NCBI RefSeq assembly: GCF_002863865.1
Contig: NZ_CP022684.1
Coordinates: forward strand, 2,199,501 to 2,263,500
Length of the DNA stretch: 64,000 nt
Source: Ketobacter alkanivorans
Lineage (GTDB): Bacteria > Pseudomonadota > Gammaproteobacteria > Pseudomonadales > Ketobacteraceae
Direction: 5' to 3'
The notes under the pieces were generated by a model. The model searched no databases, was not told where the DNA came from, and was given only the letters and a program-made list of their open reading frames with translations. The first letter of the stretch is position 1, and each line of letters opens with the position of its first letter. The position numbers and the translations under genes were made by a program. This document shows positions 39,758-49,572 of the stretch, piece by piece.

Positions 39758-41242
39758 ATGAAACACCCAAGCAGCCTGTTGCTACTGACTTTGTTCAATT
39801 TTATATTATTGTTTCCTGCACTAACGACAGCAGCCGAAGATTCAAACTCTGCTAAACAGCTGTATACCCAGTACTGCACCAGTTGCCATGGAGCTCAACG
39901 GCTTGGTGGCATGGGGCCCGCGTTATTACCAGGCAACCTATCACGATTACGCAAGTCTGATGCAGCCCAAGTCATCCAATCAGGGCGCGCTGCGACCCAA
40001 ATGCCCGCATTCGCACACACCCTCAACAACACCCAGACCGAGCTACTGGTAAACTACATCTATGAGGAACCCGACACACAGCCTGAATGGACACTTGCGG
40101 ACATCAAATCCAGCCAGCAAATTCATTTTCAACAAAACCAACTTTCCAGTCAGCCAGTGTTCCAGGCTGATTTGCAAAATCTGTTTATTGTAGTTGAGCT
40201 GGGTGACCATCATGCCACCTTGCTTGATGGCGACACCTTCAACCCGATCCATCGCTTCGCCACCCGATTTGCATTGCACGGTGGCCCCAAATACTCACCA
40301 GAAGGTCGCTATGTATATTTTGCTTCTCGCGACGGCTGGATCAGCAAATTTGATATCTACAATCTTAAAACCGTGGCAGAGATTCGTGCCGGTATCAACA
40401 CGCGTAATATGGCTGTGTCGTTCGACGGACGCTATGCAATGGTTGCGAACTACCTGCCCCACAACCTGGTACTACTGGATACTGAGACACTGTCTCCCAT
40501 AAAAGTGATACCGGTTGACGGTCGAGTAAGCGCTGTCTACACCGCACCACCTCGCAACAGTTTTATTGCTGCATTGAAAGATGAGAAAACCATTCTGGAG
40601 ATACCCTATCGCACACCATTCAAAGTCCGCTCCATCAGTACCGACGCGTATCTGGATGATTTCTTTTTCGACGCGAGCTACCAACACCTGATTGGAGCCA
40701 GCCGTGAAGGCGATCGCGGACAAGTCGTCGCACTGGAAAGCGGCAAAACCATTGCCACCGTACCGCTGGCTGGCATGCCCCACTTAGGCTCCGGAATCAG
40801 CTGGGACTATCAAGGCAAAACCGTTATGGCCACACCCCACCTGAAAGAAGGCAAAATCTCCATCATCGATATGAGCAGCTGGAAAGTAATTAAACAGATC
40901 GACACCCTGGGCCCCGGTTTCTTCATGCGCAGCCACGACAACAGCCCGTATGCCTGGGTTGATGTGTTCTTTGGCCCCAACAAAGACGCAGTACACTTGA
41001 TTGACAAACAAACCCTGGAAATAGCTCATACTCTGAAGCCAGAGCCAGGAAAAACCGCCGCACATGTTGAATTCACCAAAGATGGCCGCCACGCCCTGCT
41101 GTCCATATGGGAGGATGACGGTGCTGTCATCGTTTACGACAGCCAGACACTCCAAGAAGTAAAGCGGCTTCCCATGCGTAAACCCAGTGGCAAATACAAT
41201 GTGTACAACAAAACCCACTACTCGGCGGGAACCAGCCACTAA
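39758..41242 (+). CDS. nirN: NirN, dihydro-heme d1 dehydrogenase
   Basis: A 494-residue periplasmic NirS-like protein: signal peptide (FILLFPALTTAAED), cytochrome c domain with CTSCHGAQRLGGMGPALL and a d1-propeller domain (SPEGRYVYFASRDGWISKFDIYNL). NirN oxidises dihydro-heme d1 in the last biosynthetic step before transfer to NirS. The frame is open from 39593, but the ATG at 39758 begins the signal peptide. It is the last gene of nirCFDLGHJN; nirE is not in this cluster. Confidence 0.95.
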   Translation: MKHPSSLLLLTLFNFILLFPALTTAAEDSNSAKQLYTQYCTSCHGAQRLGGMGPALLPGNLSRLRKSDAAQVIQSGRAATQMPAFAHTLNNTQTELLVNYIYEEPDTQPEWTLADIKSSQQIHFQQNQLSSQPVFQADLQNLFIVVELGDHHATLLDGDTFNPIHRFATRFALHGGPKYSPEGRYVYFASRDGWISKFDIYNLKTVAEIRAGINTRNMAVSFDGRYAMVANYLPHNLVLLDTETLSPIKVIPVDGRVSAVYTAPPRNSFIAALKDEKTILEIPYRTPFKVRSISTDAYLDDFFFDASYQHLIGASREGDRGQVVALESGKTIATVPLAGMPHLGSGISWDYQGKTVMATPHLKEGKISIIDMSSWKVIKQIDTLGPGFFMRSHDNSPYAWVDVFFGPNKDAVHLIDKQTLEIAHTLKPEPGKTAAHVEFTKDGRHALLSIWEDDGAVIVYDSQTLQEVKRLPMRKPSGKYNVYNKTHYSAGTSH

Positions 41243-41256
41243 TTTACAGTAGTGGA

Positions 41257-41286
41257 TTGAGTTTGTTGGGTTTTGCCCTGTATAAT
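41257..41286 (+). promoter_or_regulatory. Sigma-70 promoter of tRNA-Arg
   Basis: TTGAGT and a perfect TATAAT (41281-41286) are separated by 18 bases, about 90 bases upstream of the tRNA. Confidence 0.75.
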
Positions 41287-41311
41287 GTCGCTCTTGCCGG
41301 TCACGTTGGCC

Positions 41312-41337
41312 AACAATCTGAACAAAATCAGATTGTT
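41312..41337 (+). repeat. Perfect 10-base hairpin in the tRNA-Arg leader
   Basis: AACAATCTGA and TCAGATTGTT with an ACAAAA loop form a stem-loop between the promoter and the mature tRNA. It may guide RNase processing of the 5' leader; no T run follows. Confidence 0.6.
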
Positions 41338-41377
41338 ATCACGCCAATCACCGACAAGGCGTCATTTTTGACGGCAC

Positions 41378-41454
41378 GCGCCCGTAGCTCAGCTGGATAG
41401 AGTAGGTGGCTTCGAACCACTTGGTCGGGAGTTCGAATCTCTCCGGGCGCGCCA
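41378..41454 (+). tRNA. tRNA-Arg (anticodon TCG)
   Basis: A 77-base cloverleaf: acceptor stem GCGCCCG/CGGGCGC, D arm GCTC/GAGT, anticodon stem GGTGG/CCACT with loop CTTCGAA (anticodon TCG), T arm GGGAG-TTCGAAT-CTCTC, discriminator G and encoded CCA. It reads CGA codons. Confidence 0.97.
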
Positions 41455-41504
41455 TTTTTTATATCGATAATACGTTTCCACCCTCGCGCAAATATCCACA
41501 CTGC

Positions 41505-42950
41505 TCACTTTCTCTCTGCATTGGGAATCGCCCGACTGGCTTCCTCTCTGATGCCGTTATTATTCAACACGAAATAAGCAAACAGCCCCGCAATCATGCC
41601 GGGAGCTACGCTGTATATCACCGCACCCCAACCCACTTGCTGCCACAGCAGAAACACAGCAACACCGGTAACTACCATAGTGATGGAAGTTGACTGAGGT
41701 ATGCGCTTACCCATAGCATTCAAAAGCACCAACGGCGCAAACGCTGACCCCAACAGCCCCCAGGCATCAAGCACCAGTGCAAAGACTGATTCCGAGCCGG
41801 TCAATGCAATCGACACAGCAATGGCGATCACTCCAGCAGTGGTCAACTTGGCAACCCATAGCGAATGCATCTTACCCGGCTGCTGCACCATATCACGGGT
41901 TACTGCGGCCGAGCAGGACAAAATCAAAGAATCCGCCGTCGACAGAGTTGCAGCAAACAACGCAGCCAGTATTACTCCCACCAGGACGTCCGGCAATATC
42001 AACTGCGCCATGGTGGGCAGCGCCAACTCCGAATCAAAGTCAGAGCTTTCAGGAAACGCAATACGGCTTAGCAAGCCGACAATAATCGTTGCACTGTAGA
42101 AAAGTATGAACCAGGCGTAATAGTAAAGCCTCATACGGTTGATATGTGATTCATCATCCAGGCTGATGAAGCGAACAACGATATGTGGCTGACCGACCAC
42201 CGCAATACCGCCGAACAACCAACCTAGAACAAACAACGTGACACCAATCAAATCTGTATCAGGAAACCAGTTGATATATTGAGGATCAATAGAGGCAATC
42301 TTTTCCAAAGACAAAGACCACCCACCCGCTAGCTCAATGCCTCCAACTATTAGCATCCCCATGCCAAACAACATGACAAAAGACTGAACCGCATCAGTCC
42401 AAATAGAGGCACGCAGTCCGCCGGCAGCACTGTATAACAGAACAATACCGGCACTAATCAGAATACCCCATGTCCGATCCCACTCTAAAAGTACCGAGGT
42501 TGCTTTACTACCTGCTTTAAATTGCGCAGCAGCATAGAGAGTAAGAAAGAAAATGGTAAGCACACCAATCAAGCGACGTAGTGCATGATTATCATCACCA
42601 TGCCAATGAGCCAGCAACCCGCCATATGAATGAACCTTCTCCGAACGCGAAGCGGCATGCAATGGCCTCAAGGTCAAAAATGACACCATCAGATCACCCC
42701 CAATCCAGCCCACCATCAACCAAATAGAGGACAACCCTGTGGCATAGGTTAGCCCGATCATACCGATAAACATAAAACCGCTGTTATTCGTCGCCACTGC
42801 CGAAAGCCCTGCCAGCCAAGCTGGAATCGCCTTGCCTGCAACCAAATAATCCTCAGCTGTCTTACGGCTCTTAACCATGGATGAAAGCCCAATGGCCAGA
42901 AATATAAGCAGTGAAAATAAAAAGCTGGTTTCGATCATGAAATTATCCAT
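41505..42950 (-). CDS. Sodium:solute symporter family (SSS/PutP-like) permease
   Basis: A 481-residue inner-membrane transporter with about 12-13 spans and SSS-family stretches: MVKSRKTAEDYLVAGKAIPAWLAGLSAVATNNSGFMFIG near the N-terminus, YSAAGGLRASIWTDAVQSFVM, and the sodium-site region LFAATLSTADSLILSCSAAVTRD. It is closest in feel to PutP (proline/sodium) and related carriers, but the substrate cannot be assigned. No neighbouring catabolic gene helps. The ATG at 42950 gives a normal length. Confidence 0.9.
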   Translation of the reverse strand: MDNFMIETSFLFSLLIFLAIGLSSMVKSRKTAEDYLVAGKAIPAWLAGLSAVATNNSGFMFIGMIGLTYATGLSSIWLMVGWIGGDLMVSFLTLRPLHAASRSEKVHSYGGLLAHWHGDDNHALRRLIGVLTIFFLTLYAAAQFKAGSKATSVLLEWDRTWGILISAGIVLLYSAAGGLRASIWTDAVQSFVMLFGMGMLIVGGIELAGGWSLSLEKIASIDPQYINWFPDTDLIGVTLFVLGWLFGGIAVVGQPHIVVRFISLDDESHINRMRLYYYAWFILFYSATIIVGLLSRIAFPESSDFDSELALPTMAQLILPDVLVGVILAALFAATLSTADSLILSCSAAVTRDMVQQPGKMHSLWVAKLTTAGVIAIAVSIALTGSESVFALVLDAWGLLGSAFAPLVLLNAMGKRIPQSTSITMVVTGVAVFLLWQQVGWGAVIYSVAPGMIAGLFAYFVLNNNGIREEASRAIPNAERK

Positions 42951-43260
42951 GTTGTCTGATTATAGGTAAGGCACGGCATTTTCAGCAGCAGGGCAGACGC
43001 CCACAGCACTACGCAACCAATTGATATAAGTATCATTATTTGTAGACGTTCACGCCTAATTCGATGCATTATCTTAAAATAGATGGCTACACGTTTATTG
43101 GAATTCTATCGTTTCAATCACGAACACAAGGTGACACTCGTGATGCATGCTAACAACCCTACTGTTAAACGCAAATCTGGTTTGCTCTATTTCGACCTGC
43201 TGTGTCTCGCGTTTTCGCTCCCTACTTGCAATTTCTGCCACCTAAACTCATTCTTAAGTC
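42951..43260. other. Divergent intergenic region, no gene seen
   Basis: About 310 bases between the SSS symporter and the tandem HAD gene. A 61-codon frame (43083-43268) has no ribosome binding site or family resemblance and overlaps the HAD start. It probably holds the two divergent promoters; none is convincing by eye. Confidence 0.5.
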
Positions 43261-44958
43261 ATGAATAAAACGACTCATATCTTACCCATTCCCAGAGCCA
43301 TCTTGTTCGACTGGCACGGCACACTGGTCGATACCCAGGACGCTATGATTGCTGCACTGGAGGAAATGCTGCCACAACTTGAGGATCTGCATCTGATAGA
43401 CCGCTTGCAGTCAGAAGCCGATTGCCACTCCAAAGACGATATTAAGTTGGTCCGCTATATTCGCTTGTTCAGGCGTCTACACCCGAAAATACTGGCAGAG
43501 CGTCGAATAAGCCGCACAGAAATCTTTAACGCACTTTTCGGCGACGATCTCGACGCAAAAACCATGGCACACCGGGCCTACAATAAGTGCTATCGAAATT
43601 ACTTTGGCAAAGTTAAACCGTTTCAACAAGGCGCTCGAGAATACCTGGCTTCACTAAAACGCCTTGGCATTATCGTTGGTGTTGCCACCAATCGCAGCCG
43701 AGAATTTTTTGAACACGAGCTGCGCACTGTGGACGATGGCTCATGGCCACGCTTGATTGAATTGTCAACTTGTGCAGATGACGTCACCCACTACAAGCCT
43801 GATCCTCAGGTGATTCGTTATGCACTGGCACAGAGTGACATCTACCCCAAGCCAGACACTTGGTACATCGGCGACAGCTACCTTGATATGGTAACGGCCA
43901 AAGAGGCCGGAGTAACGGCTGTATTCTACAACGGCGGCTGCCGCACACCAGATGAACTGAACCAGCTTTTCTCCGAGGACGAACGCTATGTTCCTGATGC
44001 CATCATCAACAGCTTTGAAGAACTGATGGATCAATTGGAACAAGTGCAAGACAACAATCCAGATGCATTTGAAAAGATCGTCAGTAAGGCACGGCCACCT
44101 GCTTTTCCGGCGCCGAAGGCCCCTCCGCTGCATATTGAACCAGACTGGCATCCTTCTGTTGCCAAACTTACCGCCCCACGCATCATTCTTTTCGATTGGC
44201 ATGCCACTCTTGTAGATACGCTGGACGCCATGTACCGCGCAGTGGATGATATGCTGCCCGAACTGGAACAACATGGCTTGCTAACGCGCATGGTTGATCC
44301 TCAGCAAAGCAAGTCACCCGATGATGCCAGACTGGTGGAATACGTTCGCAGCTACGCGCAATTACATCCCAAAATAAAAGCCGATCGTAAAATTTCACGC
44401 ACTGATATTTTTGAAGTTCTGTTTGGCGAAGATCAGGAAGCAAAGCAAATAGCGCATAGAATTTTTAATCAGCATTATCGTAACCATTTCGGCACGGTGT
44501 TGCCTTTTGAACCCCAAGTACGCAGCGTCATGGTAGGCCTTAAAGCACTAGGTCTAAAACTTGGGGTCATTACTAACCGTGATCGTGAGTTCTTCGAGCA
44601 CGAAATCAAAGCAGTAGAGGGCGGCACGTGGGTCAATCTATTTGACACCATGATATGCGGAGATGACACCGTCAATCGCAAACCTCATCCTGACCAGCTG
44701 ATTGAATCAGCTGCCCAACTCCACCGGGAACCGGCCATGGATATCTGGTACGTGGGAGACAGTACCACTGACATCATCGCTTCCAAATTAGGTGGATTTA
44801 CCGGCGTATTCTTCAACGGTGCTCAATGGGATCGAAATTGGCTACATACCATCTTTCCCGGTAACGATCGCTACCCTCACAAGCCGGATGTAGTGGTGAA
44901 TGATTTTTCAGAATTCTGGGCCTTGGTACTGGCTTGCCTGCGCAATGCAGCCACCTAA
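43261..44958 (+). CDS. Tandem HAD-superfamily protein (two HAD domains in one chain)
   Basis: A 565-residue protein made of two similar HAD halves (~10-255 and ~300-560). Motif I is ILFDWHGTLVDT in half 1 and IILFDWHATLVDT in half 2: the nucleophile Asp is present, but the second Asp (DxD) is replaced by His in both. Motif II (VATNRS, VITNRD), the motif III Lys (YKPDP, RKPHP) and motif IV (IGDSYLDM, VGDSTTDI) are kept, so both sites look functional. Both halves share KIxAxRxISRTxIF and FFEHE segments, implying duplication. The loss of the usual general acid suggests chemistry other than simple phosphatase, or altered rates. It stands alone between divergent neighbours. Its physiological role is unknown. 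Confidence 0.85.
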   Translation: MNKTTHILPIPRAILFDWHGTLVDTQDAMIAALEEMLPQLEDLHLIDRLQSEADCHSKDDIKLVRYIRLFRRLHPKILAERRISRTEIFNALFGDDLDAKTMAHRAYNKCYRNYFGKVKPFQQGAREYLASLKRLGIIVGVATNRSREFFEHELRTVDDGSWPRLIELSTCADDVTHYKPDPQVIRYALAQSDIYPKPDTWYIGDSYLDMVTAKEAGVTAVFYNGGCRTPDELNQLFSEDERYVPDAIINSFEELMDQLEQVQDNNPDAFEKIVSKARPPAFPAPKAPPLHIEPDWHPSVAKLTAPRIILFDWHATLVDTLDAMYRAVDDMLPELEQHGLLTRMVDPQQSKSPDDARLVEYVRSYAQLHPKIKADRKISRTDIFEVLFGEDQEAKQIAHRIFNQHYRNHFGTVLPFEPQVRSVMVGLKALGLKLGVITNRDREFFEHEIKAVEGGTWVNLFDTMICGDDTVNRKPHPDQLIESAAQLHREPAMDIWYVGDSTTDIIASKLGGFTGVFFNGAQWDRNWLHTIFPGNDRYPHKPDVVVNDFSEFWALVLACLRNAAT

Positions 44959-44971
44959 GACATAGGCTTCG

Positions 44972-45508
44972 TTATTTTTGCACTGGCCGCTTTTGCAATT
45001 TTCGTTGCAAAGTGCGTCGGTGCATATTCAACGCCCTGGCAGTAGCCGATATGTTGCCGTTGTAATCCATCAATACTTTCTGCAGGTGCTCCCATTCCAA
45101 CCTATCCACACTGAAGGGCGTTTCTTCAATTGAGGCATCCTGACTAATGTCAGCATCCGCAAACAGCCCCATAATTTCGCTGGCATTGATCGGCTTGCAA
45201 AGATAGTTATCCGCCCCCTTTTTAACAGCTTCCACCGCCGTTGCAATACTGGCATAAGCGGTGAGCATGACTACACGCTGATTTGGACGCAACACTTTAA
45301 TCTGATCCAACAAGTTTAAACCACTTTCACCTGCCAGGTTCAAATCCAACAAAACCAAATCATAATGTCGCTGCCGTAAAAGCGGCATAGCTACAGATTC
45401 ATCCTGAGCGGTGTCGACTGACAATCCTTTTCGCCCTAAAGAACGGCTTAATGTCTGCAAAAAAACAGCATCATCATCTATTAAAAGCACGTTTGCGTCA
45501 TCAACCAT
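44972..45508 (-). CDS. RegA/PrrA/ActR-type response regulator
   Basis: A 178-residue regulator: receiver (LLIDDDAVFLQTLSRSL, phosphoacceptor Asp in LVLLDLNLAGESG, Lys in YLCKPIN) plus a Fis-type HTH (NISATARALNMHRRTLQRKLQKRP), the RegA signature. It lies 27 bases after its kinase gene on the same strand. RegA homologues (RoxR in Pseudomonas) control respiratory oxidases and denitrification according to redox state, which fits the neighbourhood. Confidence 0.92.
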   Translation of the reverse strand: MVDDANVLLIDDDAVFLQTLSRSLGRKGLSVDTAQDESVAMPLLRQRHYDLVLLDLNLAGESGLNLLDQIKVLRPNQRVVMLTAYASIATAVEAVKKGADNYLCKPINASEIMGLFADADISQDASIEETPFSVDRLEWEHLQKVLMDYNGNISATARALNMHRRTLQRKLQKRPVQK

Positions 45509-45535
45509 TATTGCATCTTCTTCGGTAACAGGAGG

Positions 45536-46819
45536 TCATAGGTCTACCTGCTGGGCCATCTCAAAAAGAGGAAGACTGATCTCAACAACAGTACCATCAA
45601 CGCCGGTTCGCACGTTTAACTCTCCCTGCAAACGGTTGATGGTTGCATGAGACAGGAACAAACCCAGCCCTAACCCATCTTTACGCGCACTCACAAATGG
45701 CTGCCCCAACTGCTGGCGTATATCTTCCGGAACTCCAGGGCCTGCATCCTTTATGCTGATAACAAGATTACCAGATTTACTTTTAATGCTCATCTGAGGC
45801 GCACTCTTGCTTGCCCGCACCGCATTATCCAACAGGTTCAGCAGTGCTTGCTCTAATGTAGCATCCGCCAACACTTGAACATCCTGTGGCGTTTCGCTAT
45901 CTACTTGAAGCGCTAACTGAGGGTGCAATAGATTAAACTGCTCACGCAGACTGCCCACCAATTCAGAAACAGACATCGGCTCACGACTATTCTGCCGTAA
46001 ATCTTCAGCCTTTCGCACCATTTCCTGCAGGATATTTTTACACATACTGATCTGCTGAACCATCAGGTCCCTATCCTTCTGCCACTCGGGCTTACCCGCC
46101 ACCACCTCACTGAGATCATCCACTAGAATAGATAAGGTAGACAGTGGCGTTCCCATTTTATGGGCCGAACTCGCAGCAAACGTTGCCAACGATACCAGCT
46201 GTTCATCCTGCAAGAGTTTTTCACTTTGATGAGCAATAAGCGCTTGCTGTCTACGCACGGAACGAGCCAGCGGTATTACTAACACACAGATCAACGCCGT
46301 GGAAATCGCAAACGTCAGCCACATCCCTAATAGGTGAAACTGCATAAGATTATCATGCTGGTGAACACCGTGGTGCCCACCCTGTGAGCTTGCTGACAGC
46401 GGAAGAAAATAGCTGGTCAGCAAGGTGTACAGCGACACCACCAGCAGCGCCAGTATTATGGTGTTTTTCCAGTGCAGTAATACTGCACTTAGCGCAACGG
46501 GCACTAAGAGAATCGATATTGCGGGGTTGGTATGCCCACCTGCACCATAGAGGTATAGGCCAAAATTAACCACTGATAGAATGAACACAAAAAAATACAG
46601 CTTTGGATTCTGTCGAACGCCACGCCACAGCACAAACCACACACCCACACTCAGCATCAACTGTATTACAATTGCCCCACACACTATCAGCGACGGCAAT
46701 TGGAATCCTTGCCAGATGAGCAAAACCGAAGCCAAAAGCATGACACCCACCAGAGCACAGTTGTACCCATGCAAATAACGTGAGCCAGACACCGAAAGAA
46801 TCGCGCTTTGCTCTGCCAT
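45536..46819 (-). CDS. RegB/PrrB/RoxS-type redox sensor histidine kinase
   Basis: A 427-residue membrane kinase with six N-terminal spans (~20-190). The quinone-site motif GGxxNP is present as AGGHTNPA, although RegB usually has F after NP. The H-box reads FAASSAHKMGTPLSTL (RegB: AHELGTPL). The redox-active cysteine position is kept in QQISMCKNILQEM. ATPase boxes are NLLDNAVRASK, DAGPGVP and GLGLGLFL. It probably responds to quinone redox state and phosphorylates the adjacent RegA-like regulator. Confidence 0.9.
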   Translation of the reverse strand: MAEQSAILSVSGSRYLHGYNCALVGVMLLASVLLIWQGFQLPSLIVCGAIVIQLMLSVGVWFVLWRGVRQNPKLYFFVFILSVVNFGLYLYGAGGHTNPAISILLVPVALSAVLLHWKNTIILALLVVSLYTLLTSYFLPLSASSQGGHHGVHQHDNLMQFHLLGMWLTFAISTALICVLVIPLARSVRRQQALIAHQSEKLLQDEQLVSLATFAASSAHKMGTPLSTLSILVDDLSEVVAGKPEWQKDRDLMVQQISMCKNILQEMVRKAEDLRQNSREPMSVSELVGSLREQFNLLHPQLALQVDSETPQDVQVLADATLEQALLNLLDNAVRASKSAPQMSIKSKSGNLVISIKDAGPGVPEDIRQQLGQPFVSARKDGLGLGLFLSHATINRLQGELNVRTGVDGTVVEISLPLFEMAQQVDL

Positions 46820-46909
46820 ATTTTGTATTACCCTCTTCTGTTTACACCTTGGGGGAGGCAGCGGTATAGTCCTCTTCTTGCCGTTGCATCAGTATAACAA
46901 GGAAAAAGC

Positions 46910-47791
46910 ATGCCCTGGATCGAAGCGCTACTCGCTTTCGCTGTTACCATGATGATTTTATCAACCATCGTCTCGGTTATTATTGAGGCGGGTCACCGCT
47001 TGTTTCGGATACGGGAAAAAGGCCTGCGACAACTTATACAACGGCTGCACGAAGATACTATTGCTCCACTGCTGCCACCACAACAGCGCTCGCCTCATAA
47101 TGAGTTTGTGCGGTATATGACATCATCCGGTTTCACAGCAGGAAACAGTATGGTGGACCGCATAACCAACGCTGGCCAGCTTACGTCTCTCAGCACCCAA
47201 GAATTCATCTCCCGATTGGCTGCAACCTCGGAAGGTCAGGCGCTGCATGACCAGAAGGGCCAATCATCCATTGATGAACAAACCTATTTACGAACCATGC
47301 TATCTCACATTACCCACCGTTTCGACATCTTGGGGTTAGGAGCCACCGATTACTTCAAACGCCGCGCGAGCTTCTATGCGCTTGTTATCGGGCTATTGCT
47401 GGCGCTCACCTGTAATATCAATGCTCTAGAACTGCTGCACACATATCTGCTCGACAATGCCACCCCCCCAATCCTCACCGACCAAAGTGCGGCCATCGAT
47501 ATATCAACACTGGGGCAGCCAGCAGCGCAAAAGCTGGCCCACCTGAGCGATGAGGGCATTACATTCATCGTTTGGTTTTCGAATATACTGCTTTCCGGGG
47601 TTTTAATTGGTTTAGGAGGGCCGTTCTGGTTCGACACCTACCGTAAACTGGGGGCATTGGCGGGATTACAAAGCGCTGGCCCACAACAGACCAATAAGGA
47701 ATCAAACACGCAAGACAATGTGGAAGTGTGGCTGGCCCTGTTTATGGAATCCATCAGAGCCAACCAATTACGGAGCGAGGCACTCAGCTAA
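46910..47791 (+). CDS. Uncharacterised membrane protein (three spans)
   Basis: A 293-residue protein I do not recognise. An N-terminal span (~5-25, [19 protein letters not shown]) is followed by a ~125-residue soluble part, two further spans (~155-180 and ~222-245) and a soluble tail. The [18 protein letters not shown] stretch after the last span looks like a conserved element. It ends four bases inside the convergent SulP gene. Base composition is like its neighbours, so it is probably resident. Function unknown. Confidence 0.8.
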   Translation: MPWIEALLAFAVTMMILSTIVSVIIEAGHRLFRIREKGLRQLIQRLHEDTIAPLLPPQQRSPHNEFVRYMTSSGFTAGNSMVDRITNAGQLTSLSTQEFISRLAATSEGQALHDQKGQSSIDEQTYLRTMLSHITHRFDILGLGATDYFKRRASFYALVIGLLLALTCNINALELLHTYLLDNATPPILTDQSAAIDISTLGQPAAQKLAHLSDEGITFIVWFSNILLSGVLIGLGGPFWFDTYRKLGALAGLQSAGPQQTNKESNTQDNVEVWLALFMESIRANQLRSEALS

Positions 47792-49344
47792 TCAATAACA
47801 GGAACAAGGTAGCGAGGATCTTCAATTACATTCACTTCCACCAGATTACCCGCCTTTTTCAACAGGTTTTTACAATCCTGGCTTAAATGCAGAAGGTGCA
47901 CAGTCTTACCTGCTTTAAGATAGCGCTCGGCCAAGGTATCAATTGCTTCCAGACCGGAATGATCACAAACCTTAGAACCAAGAAAATCGATGATCACATC
48001 GTTCTTATCTTCAGACACCGAAAACTGCGTGAGGAATGCTGTAGTAGAACCAAAGAACAGCGGCCCGGTAACAGTGTAATACTGAGACGTATCGTGCTCT
48101 GAACGCTGAACGCGGATTTGTTTGGCATTGTTCCAGGCAAACACCAGCGCAGATACAATCACCCCCACAACTACAGCCACGGCCAGATCCGAAACAACCG
48201 TAACGCCCGACACCAGCACCAGTACAAATGCATCACTGCGTGGTATTTTGTTCATGATGCGCAGGCTACTCCACTCAAATGTGCCCAACACCACCATAAA
48301 CATTACCCCGACCAGAGCCGCCAGAGGAATTTTCTCTATCCACGCAGAGCCCACCAGAATGAAGGCCAACAGGCTAAGTGCAGCCACAATTCCTGACAGC
48401 CTACCGCGGCCGCCAGAATTAACGTTAATCATACTTTGCCCAATCATGGCGCAACCGCCCATTCCCCCGAACATTCCGGTGACAGTGTTCGCCAGCCCCT
48501 GCCCCAAACACTCACGATTGCCATTACCATGGCTTTGCGTGATTTCGTCAACCAAACGCAACGTCAGGAGGGATTCAATCAACCCTATCGCTGCAAGAAT
48601 GATGGAATATGGCAAAATGATCTGCAGCGTTTCAAACGTGAACGGTACTGAAGGGATGTGAAATTGTGGCAAACCACCGGCGATGGCAGCAACATCCCCT
48701 ACCACGCGGGTATCCAGATTGAAGCCTATCACCAGCCCGGTCACCACCAGAATCGCTGCCAACGATGAAGGGATAGCTCGAGTGAACTTGGGCAAAAAGT
48801 AGATAACCGCCATGGTAAGAGCAACCAGCCCCAACATCCTCAGCAAATTGGACGTTTCCAGCCAGGCAACATCAATTACGCTACCTTGCAATGTCGTTCC
48901 TTCCAGCCACCCCGCCTCCCCAGCAAGGCCAAACTGACTTAGTTGCGCTAAAAAAATCACGATGGCCAAGCCGTTTACAAAGCCTAACATCACCGGATGG
49001 GGCACCATGCGGATAAATTTACCCAACTTCAGGGCTCCCGCCGTGATCTGCAGTATTCCCATCAAAACCACGGTGGCAAATAGGTATTCCACTCCATGGT
49101 CAGCCACCAGGCTAACCATCACTACCGCTAAGGCTCCCGTGGCTCCAGAAATCATGCCCGGCCGCCCCCCAAACACCGCTGTAATCAGCCCTACCATAAA
49201 TGCCGCATACAGCCCCACCAGAGGATCAACGCCTGCGACAAACGCAAAGGCCACAGCCTCGGGCACCAAGGCCAGAGCAACCGTCAAACCGGATAGGACG
49301 TCGTTTTTAACACTTTGGGCCGTGTTCGCCTTTAACTCAAACAT
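47788..49344 (-). CDS. SulP-family anion transporter with STAS domain
   Basis: A 518-residue SLC26/SulP protein: about 12-14 membrane spans with the SulP signature region ([45 protein letters not shown]) and a C-terminal STAS domain (~430-518; [27 protein letters not shown]). Substrates of the family include sulfate, bicarbonate and other anions. No carbonic anhydrase or sulfur gene is adjacent to point to one. Confidence 0.93.
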   Translation of the reverse strand: MFELKANTAQSVKNDVLSGLTVALALVPEAVAFAFVAGVDPLVGLYAAFMVGLITAVFGGRPGMISGATGALAVVMVSLVADHGVEYLFATVVLMGILQITAGALKLGKFIRMVPHPVMLGFVNGLAIVIFLAQLSQFGLAGEAGWLEGTTLQGSVIDVAWLETSNLLRMLGLVALTMAVIYFLPKFTRAIPSSLAAILVVTGLVIGFNLDTRVVGDVAAIAGGLPQFHIPSVPFTFETLQIILPYSIILAAIGLIESLLTLRLVDEITQSHGNGNRECLGQGLANTVTGMFGGMGGCAMIGQSMINVNSGGRGRLSGIVAALSLLAFILVGSAWIEKIPLAALVGVMFMVVLGTFEWSSLRIMNKIPRSDAFVLVLVSGVTVVSDLAVAVVVGVIVSALVFAWNNAKQIRVQRSEHDTSQYYTVTGPLFFGSTTAFLTQFSVSEDKNDVIIDFLGSKVCDHSGLEAIDTLAERYLKAGKTVHLLHLSQDCKNLLKKAGNLVEVNVIEDPRYLVPVID

Positions 49345-49572
49345 ATTCGCTCTCTACTGCTTAGCTCTATTTATCAGCTAATGGGCTATGGGAGACTCTG
49401 CATCTATTATAGAAGTGCGCACTCAATCCGCGTTGTATAACTACGCTGAAGCGATAATTGTTACTTAAGTAGACGAGGATATAGACATGCGGCTAATAAC
49501 TGCGCAGGGCCGCGCATATTAACCGCATGCAGGAACGAAATCAAATTGACTATATGTTAGCAACAATCCAAG

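Noticed and set aside
43083..43268. 61-codon plus-strand ORF upstream of the tandem HAD gene
   Set aside because: No ribosome binding site, no family resemblance, and it overlaps the start of the HAD gene.
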